From: Chloroflexota bacterium
Lineage (GTDB): Bacteria; Chloroflexota; Anaerolineae; J036; Brachytrichaceae
NCBI GenBank assembly: GCA_021788625.1
Contig: JAJYKL010000001.1
Coordinates: forward strand, 1 to 64,000
DNA: 64,000 nt
Direction: 5' to 3'
Below are positions 18,061 through 26,785 of this stretch, piece after piece (position 1 is the first letter of the stretch; every line of letters begins with the position of its first letter). A program made the translations under genes and the position numbers. A model generated the notes under the pieces. It did not search any database. It had not been told where the DNA came from and saw nothing but the letters and a program-made list of their open reading frames with translations.

Positions 18061-19110
18061 ATGGAATTCCGACCGCCAGGCTCGTTGATGCTTACTGAGA
18101 TTCAGGAACAGCCTGCTGTACTGAACAACTTGATCGATTCCGCAGGTTCTGCATTACATAAAGTGGCCGAGCATGCACGAGGGTGTCGCTTCGCAGTACT
18201 AGTGGCGCGTGGCAGCAGTGACAACGCCTCCACCTACGGCAAGTATCTACTGGAAGGTCTCGCAGGCCTACCGACGGCTCTTGCCTCGCCATCTCTCTTT
18301 ACCCTTTACCACACTCCACCACGTCTGGCAGACGCACTGGTCATTGGTGTATCACAAAGCGGACAGGCCGCAGATGTCGTTGAGGTGGTTCATCAGGCAA
18401 GGCGGCAGGGAGCACTTACCCTGGCAATTACCAATACTCCCGATTCACCCCTTGCTGAAGCCGCCGAGCATGTGCTGCTTCTGGAAGCTGGTGTTGAGAA
18501 GGCACTTGCGGCGACGAAAACCGTCACAACCGAATGCGTGGCCTATGCACTATTAGCTACCACCATCACTCAAAACGTGGATCTGTTCGATGGTTTACAT
18601 CGCCTGCCAGATGCTATTTCGTCGGTGCTGGCTCAGGAAGATCACATCACCACGCTGGCACGCGAGTGGCTTGAAGCTGAGCGAACTATTATCCTCGGGC
18701 GCGGCTATTCGTATGGTGCTGCTCAGGAAAGCGCACTGAAACTCAAAGAGACCTGCTATATTAACGCGGAGTCCTTCTCGGCAGCTGACTTTATGCATGG
18801 CCCCCTGGCCATAATCGAACCTGGCTATCCGGTCCTAGCGTTGTTGAGTCACGATGCCACCCAGGATGCCATGCTGGCACTGATACGACAGGTACAATCG
18901 CGCGGGGCGCGTGTGGTTACTTTTGCCACTCGCCAGGCGGCGCCACTACCTGAGAATGGGCGTGTGCTCAACGTGGAATGCTCAACGGCGTTGTTGAGCA
19001 CTATACCCTTTATCGTCGCTGGACAGTTGTTTGCCATGCATCTGTCCGTCATGAAGGGTTTTGACCCCGATATTTCCCGCGGTTTACACAAAGTCACCAT
19101 CACTCTTTAG
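18061..19110 (+). CDS. SIS-domain sugar-phosphate isomerase/deaminase, GlmS C-terminal type
   Basis: A 349-residue double-SIS protein related to the isomerase half of GlmS and to AgaS/NagB2-type deaminases. It begins MLTEIQEQP after a short leader and shows VARGSSDNASTYGKYLLE, GVSQSGQAADVVE, AATKTVTTE, LGRGYSYGAAQESALKLKE, and AADFMHGPLAIIEPG. The N-terminal glutaminase domain of GlmS is absent, so it probably deaminates or isomerises glucosamine-6-phosphate-like substrates. It sits 6 bp behind the small unknown gene in the GH3-like cluster. Confidence 0.9.
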   Translation: MEFRPPGSLMLTEIQEQPAVLNNLIDSAGSALHKVAEHARGCRFAVLVARGSSDNASTYGKYLLEGLAGLPTALASPSLFTLYHTPPRLADALVIGVSQSGQAADVVEVVHQARRQGALTLAITNTPDSPLAEAAEHVLLLEAGVEKALAATKTVTTECVAYALLATTITQNVDLFDGLHRLPDAISSVLAQEDHITTLAREWLEAERTIILGRGYSYGAAQESALKLKETCYINAESFSAADFMHGPLAIIEPGYPVLALLSHDATQDAMLALIRQVQSRGARVVTFATRQAAPLPENGRVLNVECSTALLSTIPFIVAGQLFAMHLSVMKGFDPDISRGLHKVTITL

Positions 19111-19329
19111 TCACACTCTCACGTGCTCGACACCAGATAAGTGAGCGATGAGTTCAACTATCACCTGTGTCGACAACATCACAGTGGGTAGATTTACTGT
19201 AATCGGCCTCTGGTTTGCAGTTATTCATCATGTGGGTCATAAGGCGGAACCAGCTATGGAACAAAAACAGCTGTGTGCGCTTCGCTGACAGTTGGATATA
19301 CGGGCTTTGAATCGAGGTAAACTGTAAAC

Positions 19330-20277
19330 ATGAGCGCGTATTTTGATGACGACGATAACTCGATCCCAGTCTGGGCTCGTCCACTGGGGAGACAGGGCTA
19401 TCGATCTTTCCTGGGTCTCATCGAAAGCTATTTCGCCAATCGGCATATCTCGGTGGCCATCGACGACGAGGAAGGGCTGGTCAAACCGGATCAAAGTACC
19501 TTCCCCTACAGCAGCACGTTCGGCTTGCAGAATATTGCTCAGCTTTGCCAGCAGGCAGATCGGGATGAATGGCACGATCTCATAACGGCGCACTTCGATT
19601 CGATCTTCGAAGTGAACGATAGGGAAACTGCCCTACCAGTGCAGATGGAAGACTTTACGAACGTCAAATCGAAAATACGCGGGCGCCTGTATCCGGCGGA
19701 TGTTGTGAATCATGCCACAGACATCGTGCAGCGGCCTGGGCCAGAGGGAACACTCGAGGTGGTCGCTCTCGACCTGCCCTCCACAGTCCGAACCGTTTCA
19801 CGCTCGGAAGCGCTGAGTTGGGGACTGGATCCGGAAGATCTGTTTGAGATCGGTCGCAGGAATCTACGGCTCACTGGCAAGTTAAAGCCCAATACTATAC
19901 AGTTGGAACCCGGCACAGCCCTTACCATCTATACCGGCGATCCTTTTTATGCGGCCAGCCACGCCTTGATCCTGGAAGACTACATCCCAGAGGAAAATCA
20001 GCATGGCGTCCTGCTCGGTGTGCCTAAGCGTGACATCATGATCGTTCACCCCATCACGAACATCGGCGCAATGGAAGCAGCTGGCGCGATGCTGCAGGTA
20101 ATCGTGGGTATGCATCGCGATGGGCCAGGATCGATCAGTCCAAACTTATACTGGTACCACGATGGTCATTTCACGGTGCTGCCCTATGAACTGGAGGATC
20201 GGTCACTGCGATTCCTCCCGCCTGATCAGTTTGCAGAATTGCTGGACGAACTGGGAGAGGTTGCCAGCTACTCATGA
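19330..20277 (+). CDS. Conserved hypothetical protein, DUF1444 (YtpQ)-like
   Basis: A 315-residue soluble protein with no signal peptide and an acidic N-terminus (DDDDN). The second half, with EPGTALTIYTGDPFYAASHA and VPKRDIMIVHPITN, resembles the DUF1444 family as I recall it, a weak match. It is flanked by 219 bp upstream and 94 bp downstream without genes, so it may be a single-gene transcript. Role unknown. Confidence 0.65.
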   Translation: MSAYFDDDDNSIPVWARPLGRQGYRSFLGLIESYFANRHISVAIDDEEGLVKPDQSTFPYSSTFGLQNIAQLCQQADRDEWHDLITAHFDSIFEVNDRETALPVQMEDFTNVKSKIRGRLYPADVVNHATDIVQRPGPEGTLEVVALDLPSTVRTVSRSEALSWGLDPEDLFEIGRRNLRLTGKLKPNTIQLEPGTALTIYTGDPFYAASHALILEDYIPEENQHGVLLGVPKRDIMIVHPITNIGAMEAAGAMLQVIVGMHRDGPGSISPNLYWYHDGHFTVLPYELEDRSLRFLPPDQFAELLDELGEVASYS

Positions 20278-20371
20278 TTCATGGAGTCATCTGGTGTAGC
20301 TAATTGGTTTTACTGCTTTGGCGACTGTGGGTATGTTTTATCCTATTGTATGAATCTCAGGAATTAGTTGT

Positions 20372-21160
20372 ATGGATTTACAGTTAAAAGGTCGTGTTGC
20401 GGTTGTAATGGCAGCAAGTAAGGGTCTGGGCGCAGCGACTGCGCGTATCTTCGCTCAGGAAGGCGCCAGGGTGGTGGTCTCAGCGCGTAATGGTGAAGTA
20501 CTGGCACGCACTGCACATGATATTGCTGCCGAAACGGGAGCACAGGTGATCCCCGTCGTCGCTGATTCCTCGCGCGCAGAAGACATCGACCGCTTAATGG
20601 CTACGACGCGTGAGCGCTTCGCTCGCATAGATGCACTGGTCGTGAACGCGGGTGGCCCTCCGGCTGGTCAATTCATGGATTTCGATGACATGGCCTGGCA
20701 AGCGGCTATCCAATTGACACTCATGAGTGCAGTGCGGGCAGCACGCGCTGTCATTCCGGTTATGCGAACCCAGGGTGGTGGCAGTATCACGTTCATCGAG
20801 TCGTATGGAATTAAGCATGTGCTGGATAATCTCCTGTTCTCAAATAGCCTGCGTCTGGCTGTCATTGGCATGGCCAAGACCCTGTCGCATGAGTTGGGGC
20901 CGGAACATATTCGGGTGAATGTGATCTGCCCCGGCAGTACAGAAACAGATCGCATCCGATCACTGGCAAAAACCAATGCTCAGCGTAATGGCTCCACGGT
21001 TGAGGAGGAAATAACCCGCATGGGAAAGAGTATCCCGCTCGGTCGCATTGGTCAACCTGAGGAATTCGGTCGCGCATGTGTCTTTCTGGCTTCGCCAGTG
21101 GCCAGCTTTATTAATGGAGCCGCTCTCATGGTAGATGGCGGCGCGAGTCGCGTTATGTGA
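20372..21160 (+). CDS. Short-chain dehydrogenase/reductase-like protein with atypical active site
   Basis: A 262-residue SDR-fold protein. The cofactor motif is AASKGLGAATARIF in place of TGxxxGxG, and NAGGPPAG is present. At the catalytic position the canonical YxxxK is replaced by a segment LFSNSLRLAVIG: Tyr becomes Ser or Phe and Lys becomes Arg. A known subgroup of beta-ketoacyl-ACP-reductase-like SDRs has the same SN..R signature and lacks the standard tetrad, so this is a family trait rather than damage. The C-terminus (VNGAALMVDGG type) is normal. Substrate unknown. A GNAT gene follows after 30 bp. Confidence 0.85.
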   Translation: MDLQLKGRVAVVMAASKGLGAATARIFAQEGARVVVSARNGEVLARTAHDIAAETGAQVIPVVADSSRAEDIDRLMATTRERFARIDALVVNAGGPPAGQFMDFDDMAWQAAIQLTLMSAVRAARAVIPVMRTQGGGSITFIESYGIKHVLDNLLFSNSLRLAVIGMAKTLSHELGPEHIRVNVICPGSTETDRIRSLAKTNAQRNGSTVEEEITRMGKSIPLGRIGQPEEFGRACVFLASPVASFINGAALMVDGGASRVM

Positions 21161-21190
21161 GAACCGCTATGTACTGCCTGACTTGTTACT

Positions 21191-21712
21191 ATGATCATCA
21201 GACCAGCCACTCCAAACGATGTGCCCGCCATACTCGATATTTACAACGAGGCCGTTCTTAACACTACTGCTACATACGATTATGAGCCCAGTACTCTAGC
21301 AGAACGAATAACCTGGTTCGACGCACATATTTCACGGCGCTACCCCATCTATATCGCAGCAGACGTCAAGGATCGCGTCGTTGGCTGGAGTTCACTCAGT
21401 GAGTTTCGCTCTCGGGTGGGCTATCGGTATACCGCAGAAGATTCCATATATGTTGCGGCAGATTGGCGCGGGCAGGGCATTGGGAAACTGCTCTTACCAC
21501 CTCTTCTCGGAGATGCGCGAACGCTTGGGTTACGCGTTATTATTGCCGTCATCGATGCAGACTCCGCAGCCAGCCTGCACCTGCATGAGCTTTTTGGCTT
21601 CGAGCGCGTAGCTTACCTGAAACAAGTAGGATACAAGTTCAGTCGCTGGCTGGATGCAGTGTACATGGAGCTCTTGCTGGAAAGAAACGTTCCTGACAAG
21701 GAACGCAGTTAA
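21191..21712 (+). CDS. GNAT acetyltransferase, phosphinothricin acetyltransferase-like
   Basis: A 173-residue GCN5-related N-acetyltransferase. It starts MIIRPATPNDVPAILDIYNE and shows the family's VGWSSLSEFRSRVGYRYTAE, the acetyl-CoA loop WRGQGIGKLLL, and LHELFGFERVAYLKQVGYKF, all typical of the Pat/Bar/YncA group that acetylates phosphinothricin, methionine sulfoximine or amino acids. The real substrate in this organism is not evident. It lies 11 bp before the HAD gene. Confidence 0.9.
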   Translation: MIIRPATPNDVPAILDIYNEAVLNTTATYDYEPSTLAERITWFDAHISRRYPIYIAADVKDRVVGWSSLSEFRSRVGYRYTAEDSIYVAADWRGQGIGKLLLPPLLGDARTLGLRVIIAVIDADSAASLHLHELFGFERVAYLKQVGYKFSRWLDAVYMELLLERNVPDKERS

Positions 21713-21723
21713 CCAGGCTCGTC

Positions 21724-22383
21724 ATGTATCGAGTTATATTGTTTGACCTTGACGATACTTTGTATCCCCGATCTTCGGCTCTTATGCCGTCCATTGCGCG
21801 TCGGATCGAGCAATATGTCACCGAGCGGGTGGGGATCCCTCAGGAACGCGCCGACGAGTTGCGGTCGCGCTGGCGGACGATTTATGGTACGTCTTTGCGT
21901 GGACTGATCGAAGAAGGCTATGAATTCGACATTGATGACTACCTGTGCTATGTCCATGATGTACCGCTTGATGGGCTAATTGAGACCCAACCGGGCGTGC
22001 GGCGGATGCTGCTCGATATGCCACTTCGTCGTGCTGTTCTTACCAATTCTGATGCTCAACATGCTACGCGCGTATTGAGCCATTTAAACCTGCTGGACTG
22101 TTTTGAGCGTATTGTGGACATCCGAGCCCTAAACTTCCTTAATAAACCGGATCCCAGGGCTTACCAGCGAGCTCTGCAAATTATGAATGCAACAGCCGAG
22201 GAAACGATCCTGGTTGAAGATACGCCGGTCAACACCAAACCTGCAAAAGAACTCGGTATCAAGACAATCCTGGTGGATCATCCTTATACAGATGATGCGG
22301 ACTATTGTGTTTCGTCGCTAATAATGGTGGGCTCGGTCGTAAACCAAATACTTGCGACTGGTGCTAAGGGCACACAAAACTGA
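21724..22383 (+). CDS. HAD-family hydrolase, pyrimidine 5'-nucleotidase-like
   Basis: A 219-residue phosphatase. HAD motif I is FDLDDTLYPRS (nucleophile and acid Asp), motif II is LTNSD, the lysine is in FLNKPDPRAYQ, and motif IV is VEDTPVNTKPA. The helical cap and FDLDDTLYP signature match the SDT1/YjjG-like pyrimidine 5'-nucleotidase group. It is the last gene of the SDR-GNAT-HAD run and converges on a membrane protein gene; an imperfect 7-bp hairpin (22411-22433) lies between. Confidence 0.87.
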   Translation: MYRVILFDLDDTLYPRSSALMPSIARRIEQYVTERVGIPQERADELRSRWRTIYGTSLRGLIEEGYEFDIDDYLCYVHDVPLDGLIETQPGVRRMLLDMPLRRAVLTNSDAQHATRVLSHLNLLDCFERIVDIRALNFLNKPDPRAYQRALQIMNATAEETILVEDTPVNTKPAKELGIKTILVDHPYTDDADYCVSSLIMVGSVVNQILATGAKGTQN

Positions 22384-22472
22384 TACGCGCTCGATTGTTG
22401 ACAGCGCCTTCATCAGGAACAACACCCCTGATGGATATCCGGTTATAGTCCACGTCCAAGCAGTAGTCGGAT

Positions 22473-24587
22473 TCACTTAACCTGAAACCAGCGCAGCATT
22501 AAACTGTTGCCTGCGGCATCATGCTGCGGATCGTCAATGGCGCGTCGTTCGCCGGTTTTCGTGTTGTATACGCCGACCCGCACCTGATATACACCAGGCT
22601 TGAGGTTGGGAGGGAGCTCGATCCAACGTCGTTCGAGTACCACCTCACCTTTCTTCCATTGTGAGAACGGGTATGTTCCGTCGAAGGGTTGCTGATCGGC
22701 AATCAGTACAGCGTTGCCATTTGACTGGTCGATAATGTGCACCAGTTCCGTGTCATCGGTCTGGTGCTCGGACGTATTCAACCAATAGAGCCACAGAGCT
22801 ACCTCGTGCCGTGCTGGGTCGTACGCGGCATTCCCTCCCAGCAACGTCAGCCCCTCGGTGAAAATGGCGTTGCGTGTGGCCAGGGTGGGGGAGATCACGA
22901 AACTGCGCGGCGTGTCCACAGCGGTATAAATGAGAGTATTTTCGGCACCATCACGTTCGCGGATGACTTCCTGTAATACCAGGTCTTTGTGCATCTCAGC
23001 CGCTCTACGCTGCATTACCTCCAGATACCCTCCGAAAGCCGTAGTCCAGGGGGCATGGAACACATAGATGTTGGCGGGGTCGCGTAACATCACGGTAGCT
23101 ACATCGTTGAACTTGGGAGACGGTTCTGGCTGATATTCATACATCTCCCTCATATGCACCTGTTCTTGCGTAAGAAAGGCAATGCTCCGCTCAAATCCCC
23201 AGTCGAGTGCCATGACTGGTCTACCGGCATATCGAGTCAGCAAATCTTGCGCCAGGGTATTGAGGGCATCTGACCAAAGGCCTCGCCCACCCGTCGTTAC
23301 AAAGAACGATTGGATTGTGAAGTTGGTGACCAGGGCGTTGAGCGGGAGAATGACGACCAGCCCAACGCTGGCAATAACGGCCAGCCGCTGAGCGAGGTGA
23401 CGCTTGAACCAGTGCAGAGCATCGACAATGGTCAACGCCACAAGTAGCCATGCCAGTGGAACAATGATAAACAGATGCCGTGCGCCAATGCTGCTGACAC
23501 TGATGGTACCTAAAGGAATGGCCACCAGCACATTAAGCAGGAGCAGGAACCGGAGGCGTAGACCTGGCGGAGTATGCGAGCTGGTCTTCCCTGCAGGGAA
23601 AATGAGTTGGGAGTGATGCCGGACGCTCAGGTAAGCCGTATAGAGCAAGCTGATGATGATGGCGAATGTGCCAAAAGGTAATCCCGCAGGCGCGTCGAAG
23701 TGGAGCGTGTCACCGCCCATCATTCGCACGAACTCATCCGCCTCGAATCGCACATTGTTCACCACATCGAGGTTGTTGTGGCCATAGATGTGCGACTGCA
23801 CGGTATTGGCTAGCAGGAAGTGGAACGAGGCGCCGGATGGTATGTTGTAGATGATGAATGGAGCCAGACCTAACGCCAATGCAGCGGTACACCAGATCAG
23901 TGTTGCAGTGGGGATATTCCGCAGGGTTTTCCACAAACCAGGTAGACCCAGGACAATCAACGCAAAGATACCCAGTGACACCAGTTGCCAATAAAACAGC
24001 AACTTGGTGGTTAATCCCAGTCCAGCCATGAACGCGGCAGCGATGAGTAAAGCTGGGTTGCGCGTCTGCCACCACCGTCTCGTGAAAAACAGTAGAAGCA
24101 TCGCCAGAGCGAGTATGGGTAGAGTGAAGTTGGCACCCGCGCGGCTCCACCATACAAATGCCGGAGCGGTAGCGCATAATAAAACACTGATACCTCCGGT
24201 GAGCGGATCGAACCAGGCACGCGCCAGAAAGTATAAAAGCAAGAGAGTAAGGACACCTGCCAGCAGCATGGTTATGCGCAATCCAGCGACCGTCGTGCCG
24301 AAAACTGCCATACCTGCCCAGCTCAGATATATGGTGGTTGGCCCAATGTAGTAGCTCAACATGAGCGGCAGGCGCAGTCCGAAAAGGTTTATTGTGCTAA
24401 ATGCGCTATTCGGTAGGCTGCGCAGGAGTTCCATCGCCGGCACTGCATCAGCCGCTTCGTCATACTGCAAACCAGGCAGGTTCAGGTTCGCCAGGCCAAC
24501 AATCAGATATGAAGCAATGGCGATAACCAGGGCCAGCAGAGACAGCCAATTCTGGGACTTTTCCTTATGGCTAGTGTTGCGCATCAT
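22473..24587 (-). CDS. GT39-like (GT-C) membrane protein with C-terminal extracytoplasmic domain
   Basis: About 704 residues. The ATG at 24587 is preferred over a TTG at 24635 lacking a ribosome site. After helix 1 comes LNLPGLQYDEAADAVPAM, with the acidic pair typical of GT-C glycosyltransferases that use polyprenyl-phosphate sugars. About eleven membrane helices run to residue ~450. The rest is extracytoplasmic, and the last ~130 residues carry the beta-sandwich pattern seen in several neighbours (GTYPFSQWKKGEVVLER, then PGVYQVRVGVYN). It lies behind the GT-C gene ending at 24666 and is probably co-transcribed. Substrate unknown. Confidence 0.82.
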   Translation of the reverse strand: MMRNTSHKEKSQNWLSLLALVIAIASYLIVGLANLNLPGLQYDEAADAVPAMELLRSLPNSAFSTINLFGLRLPLMLSYYIGPTTIYLSWAGMAVFGTTVAGLRITMLLAGVLTLLLLYFLARAWFDPLTGGISVLLCATAPAFVWWSRAGANFTLPILALAMLLLFFTRRWWQTRNPALLIAAAFMAGLGLTTKLLFYWQLVSLGIFALIVLGLPGLWKTLRNIPTATLIWCTAALALGLAPFIIYNIPSGASFHFLLANTVQSHIYGHNNLDVVNNVRFEADEFVRMMGGDTLHFDAPAGLPFGTFAIIISLLYTAYLSVRHHSQLIFPAGKTSSHTPPGLRLRFLLLLNVLVAIPLGTISVSSIGARHLFIIVPLAWLLVALTIVDALHWFKRHLAQRLAVIASVGLVVILPLNALVTNFTIQSFFVTTGGRGLWSDALNTLAQDLLTRYAGRPVMALDWGFERSIAFLTQEQVHMREMYEYQPEPSPKFNDVATVMLRDPANIYVFHAPWTTAFGGYLEVMQRRAAEMHKDLVLQEVIRERDGAENTLIYTAVDTPRSFVISPTLATRNAIFTEGLTLLGGNAAYDPARHEVALWLYWLNTSEHQTDDTELVHIIDQSNGNAVLIADQQPFDGTYPFSQWKKGEVVLERRWIELPPNLKPGVYQVRVGVYNTKTGERRAIDDPQHDAAGNSLMLRWFQVK

Positions 24588-24665
24588 AGTGCGGGCGACA
24601 AGTATGACAGCATAACGGCTGATTGCACGCGGCAATCCGGTGCATTTTACATGGCTCTGAACGGT

Positions 24666-26705
24666 CTATGATGGCGTAATAGGCAGGTTCACTCCATCAT
24701 CCGCTAATTTGCCTGCCTGTGTAACCAGCACAGCGTGAACTTGCGGATAGCTATAGCAGCCTATGCGCACATAAGCTCCCTTAGCCGGCAGGGGGGTCGA
24801 TATGGGTACCACAAATCGCTGCAGCAAATCGTCGCCGGCTCGCCACGCCGTTGGGTGGATCCCGCTATCATCCATTTTGGCCACCTGCTTGTCGCCGACA
24901 AAAACATTGTTATACCAATGGAAGTCCACGCCGTCGGGTTGGTTCCAAAGAACATGGATCAGCGTTTCCACTACTATCGAAGTTGAACTCACGTTGATTC
25001 GATAACTCATCAGTTCGAGTCCATTGTCCCAGTAGGCCGGTGTTGCCGGAATAAACTGGTTCGCGTCGGGTAACTTTTGAACTTGCGCGTAGGTATATCC
25101 GACCGTGAGTGAATCGCGCAACGGAACCTCGCTCGTAATAACCTCTGAGGGCTTGTAGAAGCTATATAGATCCTGCAACAAACCCTCGGTGCCAGGGGCA
25201 AAGATATATGAAGTTCCGCCTGGGTCAAATACCCAACCCGAAACATTACTATTCAAAAAGCGATGAGGTAAGTCGGCAAGCATGACGTGCAGGGTGAGCC
25301 CTTGTTCATTCCAGGGAGTCATATAGTCTTTGATGACTGCTGCGACGTCACCCGTGATGCCCGACACTCGAGCCTGTATTGCCTTTTGTACGGCACTTAA
25401 TGCACTACGTGCGGGAAGACCATACCCCCCACTCGTATCGTAGGCTTCCACAAATGCATCGAAACGAAAGGTGGTATCAACCTGCCACGCAACGATAACG
25501 AGTAGACTACCAACTGCTAGCGCCGCCAGAACAGGCTTAGTCCATCGGAGTAGGGGGCTCGTCCGCCATCGAGCCAGGTTGAGACTGATAATGGCATCTA
25601 CACCCAGTGCCATAAGCAGAAACGGCGCCGGGAGTGTAATGGGCATGTACTGTAACTCGACGAACTGGCTGTGCCGTAACTGCACCACGATCGGCAGAAT
25701 CCACCACATCACGATGATCAATAAGCTGAGCGTGTGTTTCTTGTAGGGTGGATCGTTGCGTCGTGCAGAAGTGATCCTCATAAGAAGCGATATAACCGTT
25801 ATCGCAATCCCTAGGATCAGAATAGCCACCTGTAAAGTGTCGATGCTTTGCATCCAAGCTGGTGTTTGTGTCTTCCACTGGTTGATAGCCTTACCAGCCA
25901 GGTCGCTGAGATGCAAACCCCCGCTGAGCCAGACGGCGTTATTCAAGGCACTAAATGAGAACCTGGCAGGTTTACCCAACCACGATACGAGTGAGCGAAT
26001 ATTCTCAAAACTGTGTGCTGCATCATACAGAAGGTAGTCGATGGCAATGGCCATCATGGGTAGCGCACCAAGTACCATTGGCTGCCACTTGGCCTCTCGA
26101 CGCAGCAGCCACCAGCTGATCAAGGCCACAGGAAGTAGATAAATCCCAGCCAGATGTGTGCCCACACTCAATGCCAGGCCGAGTCCAGAGATGGTCCACC
26201 CCCATGGATTATGACGCTGGACCAGCTCTAAAAGGCCGATGATGAAAATGGCTGCAAACATAGGCTGCGGAACAGGCCACGTGTTGCGAGCGTTTTGCAC
26301 AGCCCAGGGACCTGCCGCATACAGGATCGCGGCAATGCTACCGACGCGCCAATTGAAGTAACGTGTCCCAATAACCCAGCACAAGGCGACTGACAGTACG
26401 TCCAACAAAGCATGCACGGTGACAATGGTCATAAAGTCGCGGGTGAAGAGGTACGGAATTGCCATCATGTAAAGGTAGACTGGAGGATGTGCAGCAACGG
26501 ATCCATACGGCTGCACTGCCCAAAGCCGGCCCTGGGTGATGTCAATGGCAAACTGCAATGGATATGCCTGGTCGAAGCGGAAGTCAATCAGATCAAGACG
26601 GTACAGGCGCAGCGCGCTGGCACCGATAAGTGCAATGCTGAGGCAAAGGACCGCAACGGCCCAATGTCCTGGTATGGAACGAAAACGGTGATGTAAACTT
26701 GGCAT
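24666..26705 (-). CDS. GT39-like (GT-C) membrane protein
   Basis: A 679-residue polytopic protein with DLIDFRFDQAYPLQFA after helix 1 (acidic GT-C motif) and GSVAAHPPVYLYMMAIP in the following loop. About eleven helices end near residue 430. The extracytoplasmic C-terminal part includes a terminal domain with WNQPDGVDFHWYNNVFV and GIHPTAWRAGDDLLQRFVV, a diverged copy of the module shared with neighbouring GT-C proteins. It is divergent from the gene at 26.8 kb and upstream of the GT-C gene ending at 22473. Confidence 0.82.
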   Translation of the reverse strand: MPSLHHRFRSIPGHWAVAVLCLSIALIGASALRLYRLDLIDFRFDQAYPLQFAIDITQGRLWAVQPYGSVAAHPPVYLYMMAIPYLFTRDFMTIVTVHALLDVLSVALCWVIGTRYFNWRVGSIAAILYAAGPWAVQNARNTWPVPQPMFAAIFIIGLLELVQRHNPWGWTISGLGLALSVGTHLAGIYLLPVALISWWLLRREAKWQPMVLGALPMMAIAIDYLLYDAAHSFENIRSLVSWLGKPARFSFSALNNAVWLSGGLHLSDLAGKAINQWKTQTPAWMQSIDTLQVAILILGIAITVISLLMRITSARRNDPPYKKHTLSLLIIVMWWILPIVVQLRHSQFVELQYMPITLPAPFLLMALGVDAIISLNLARWRTSPLLRWTKPVLAALAVGSLLVIVAWQVDTTFRFDAFVEAYDTSGGYGLPARSALSAVQKAIQARVSGITGDVAAVIKDYMTPWNEQGLTLHVMLADLPHRFLNSNVSGWVFDPGGTSYIFAPGTEGLLQDLYSFYKPSEVITSEVPLRDSLTVGYTYAQVQKLPDANQFIPATPAYWDNGLELMSYRINVSSTSIVVETLIHVLWNQPDGVDFHWYNNVFVGDKQVAKMDDSGIHPTAWRAGDDLLQRFVVPISTPLPAKGAYVRIGCYSYPQVHAVLVTQAGKLADDGVNLPITPS

Positions 26706-26785
26706 GCTTGGAGTATGCCATAGCGATATAAGTTTGCACCCCAGGGCGACCTGTGCTTGAGTGGCTTGCAGTGGGATTGTCCCGA

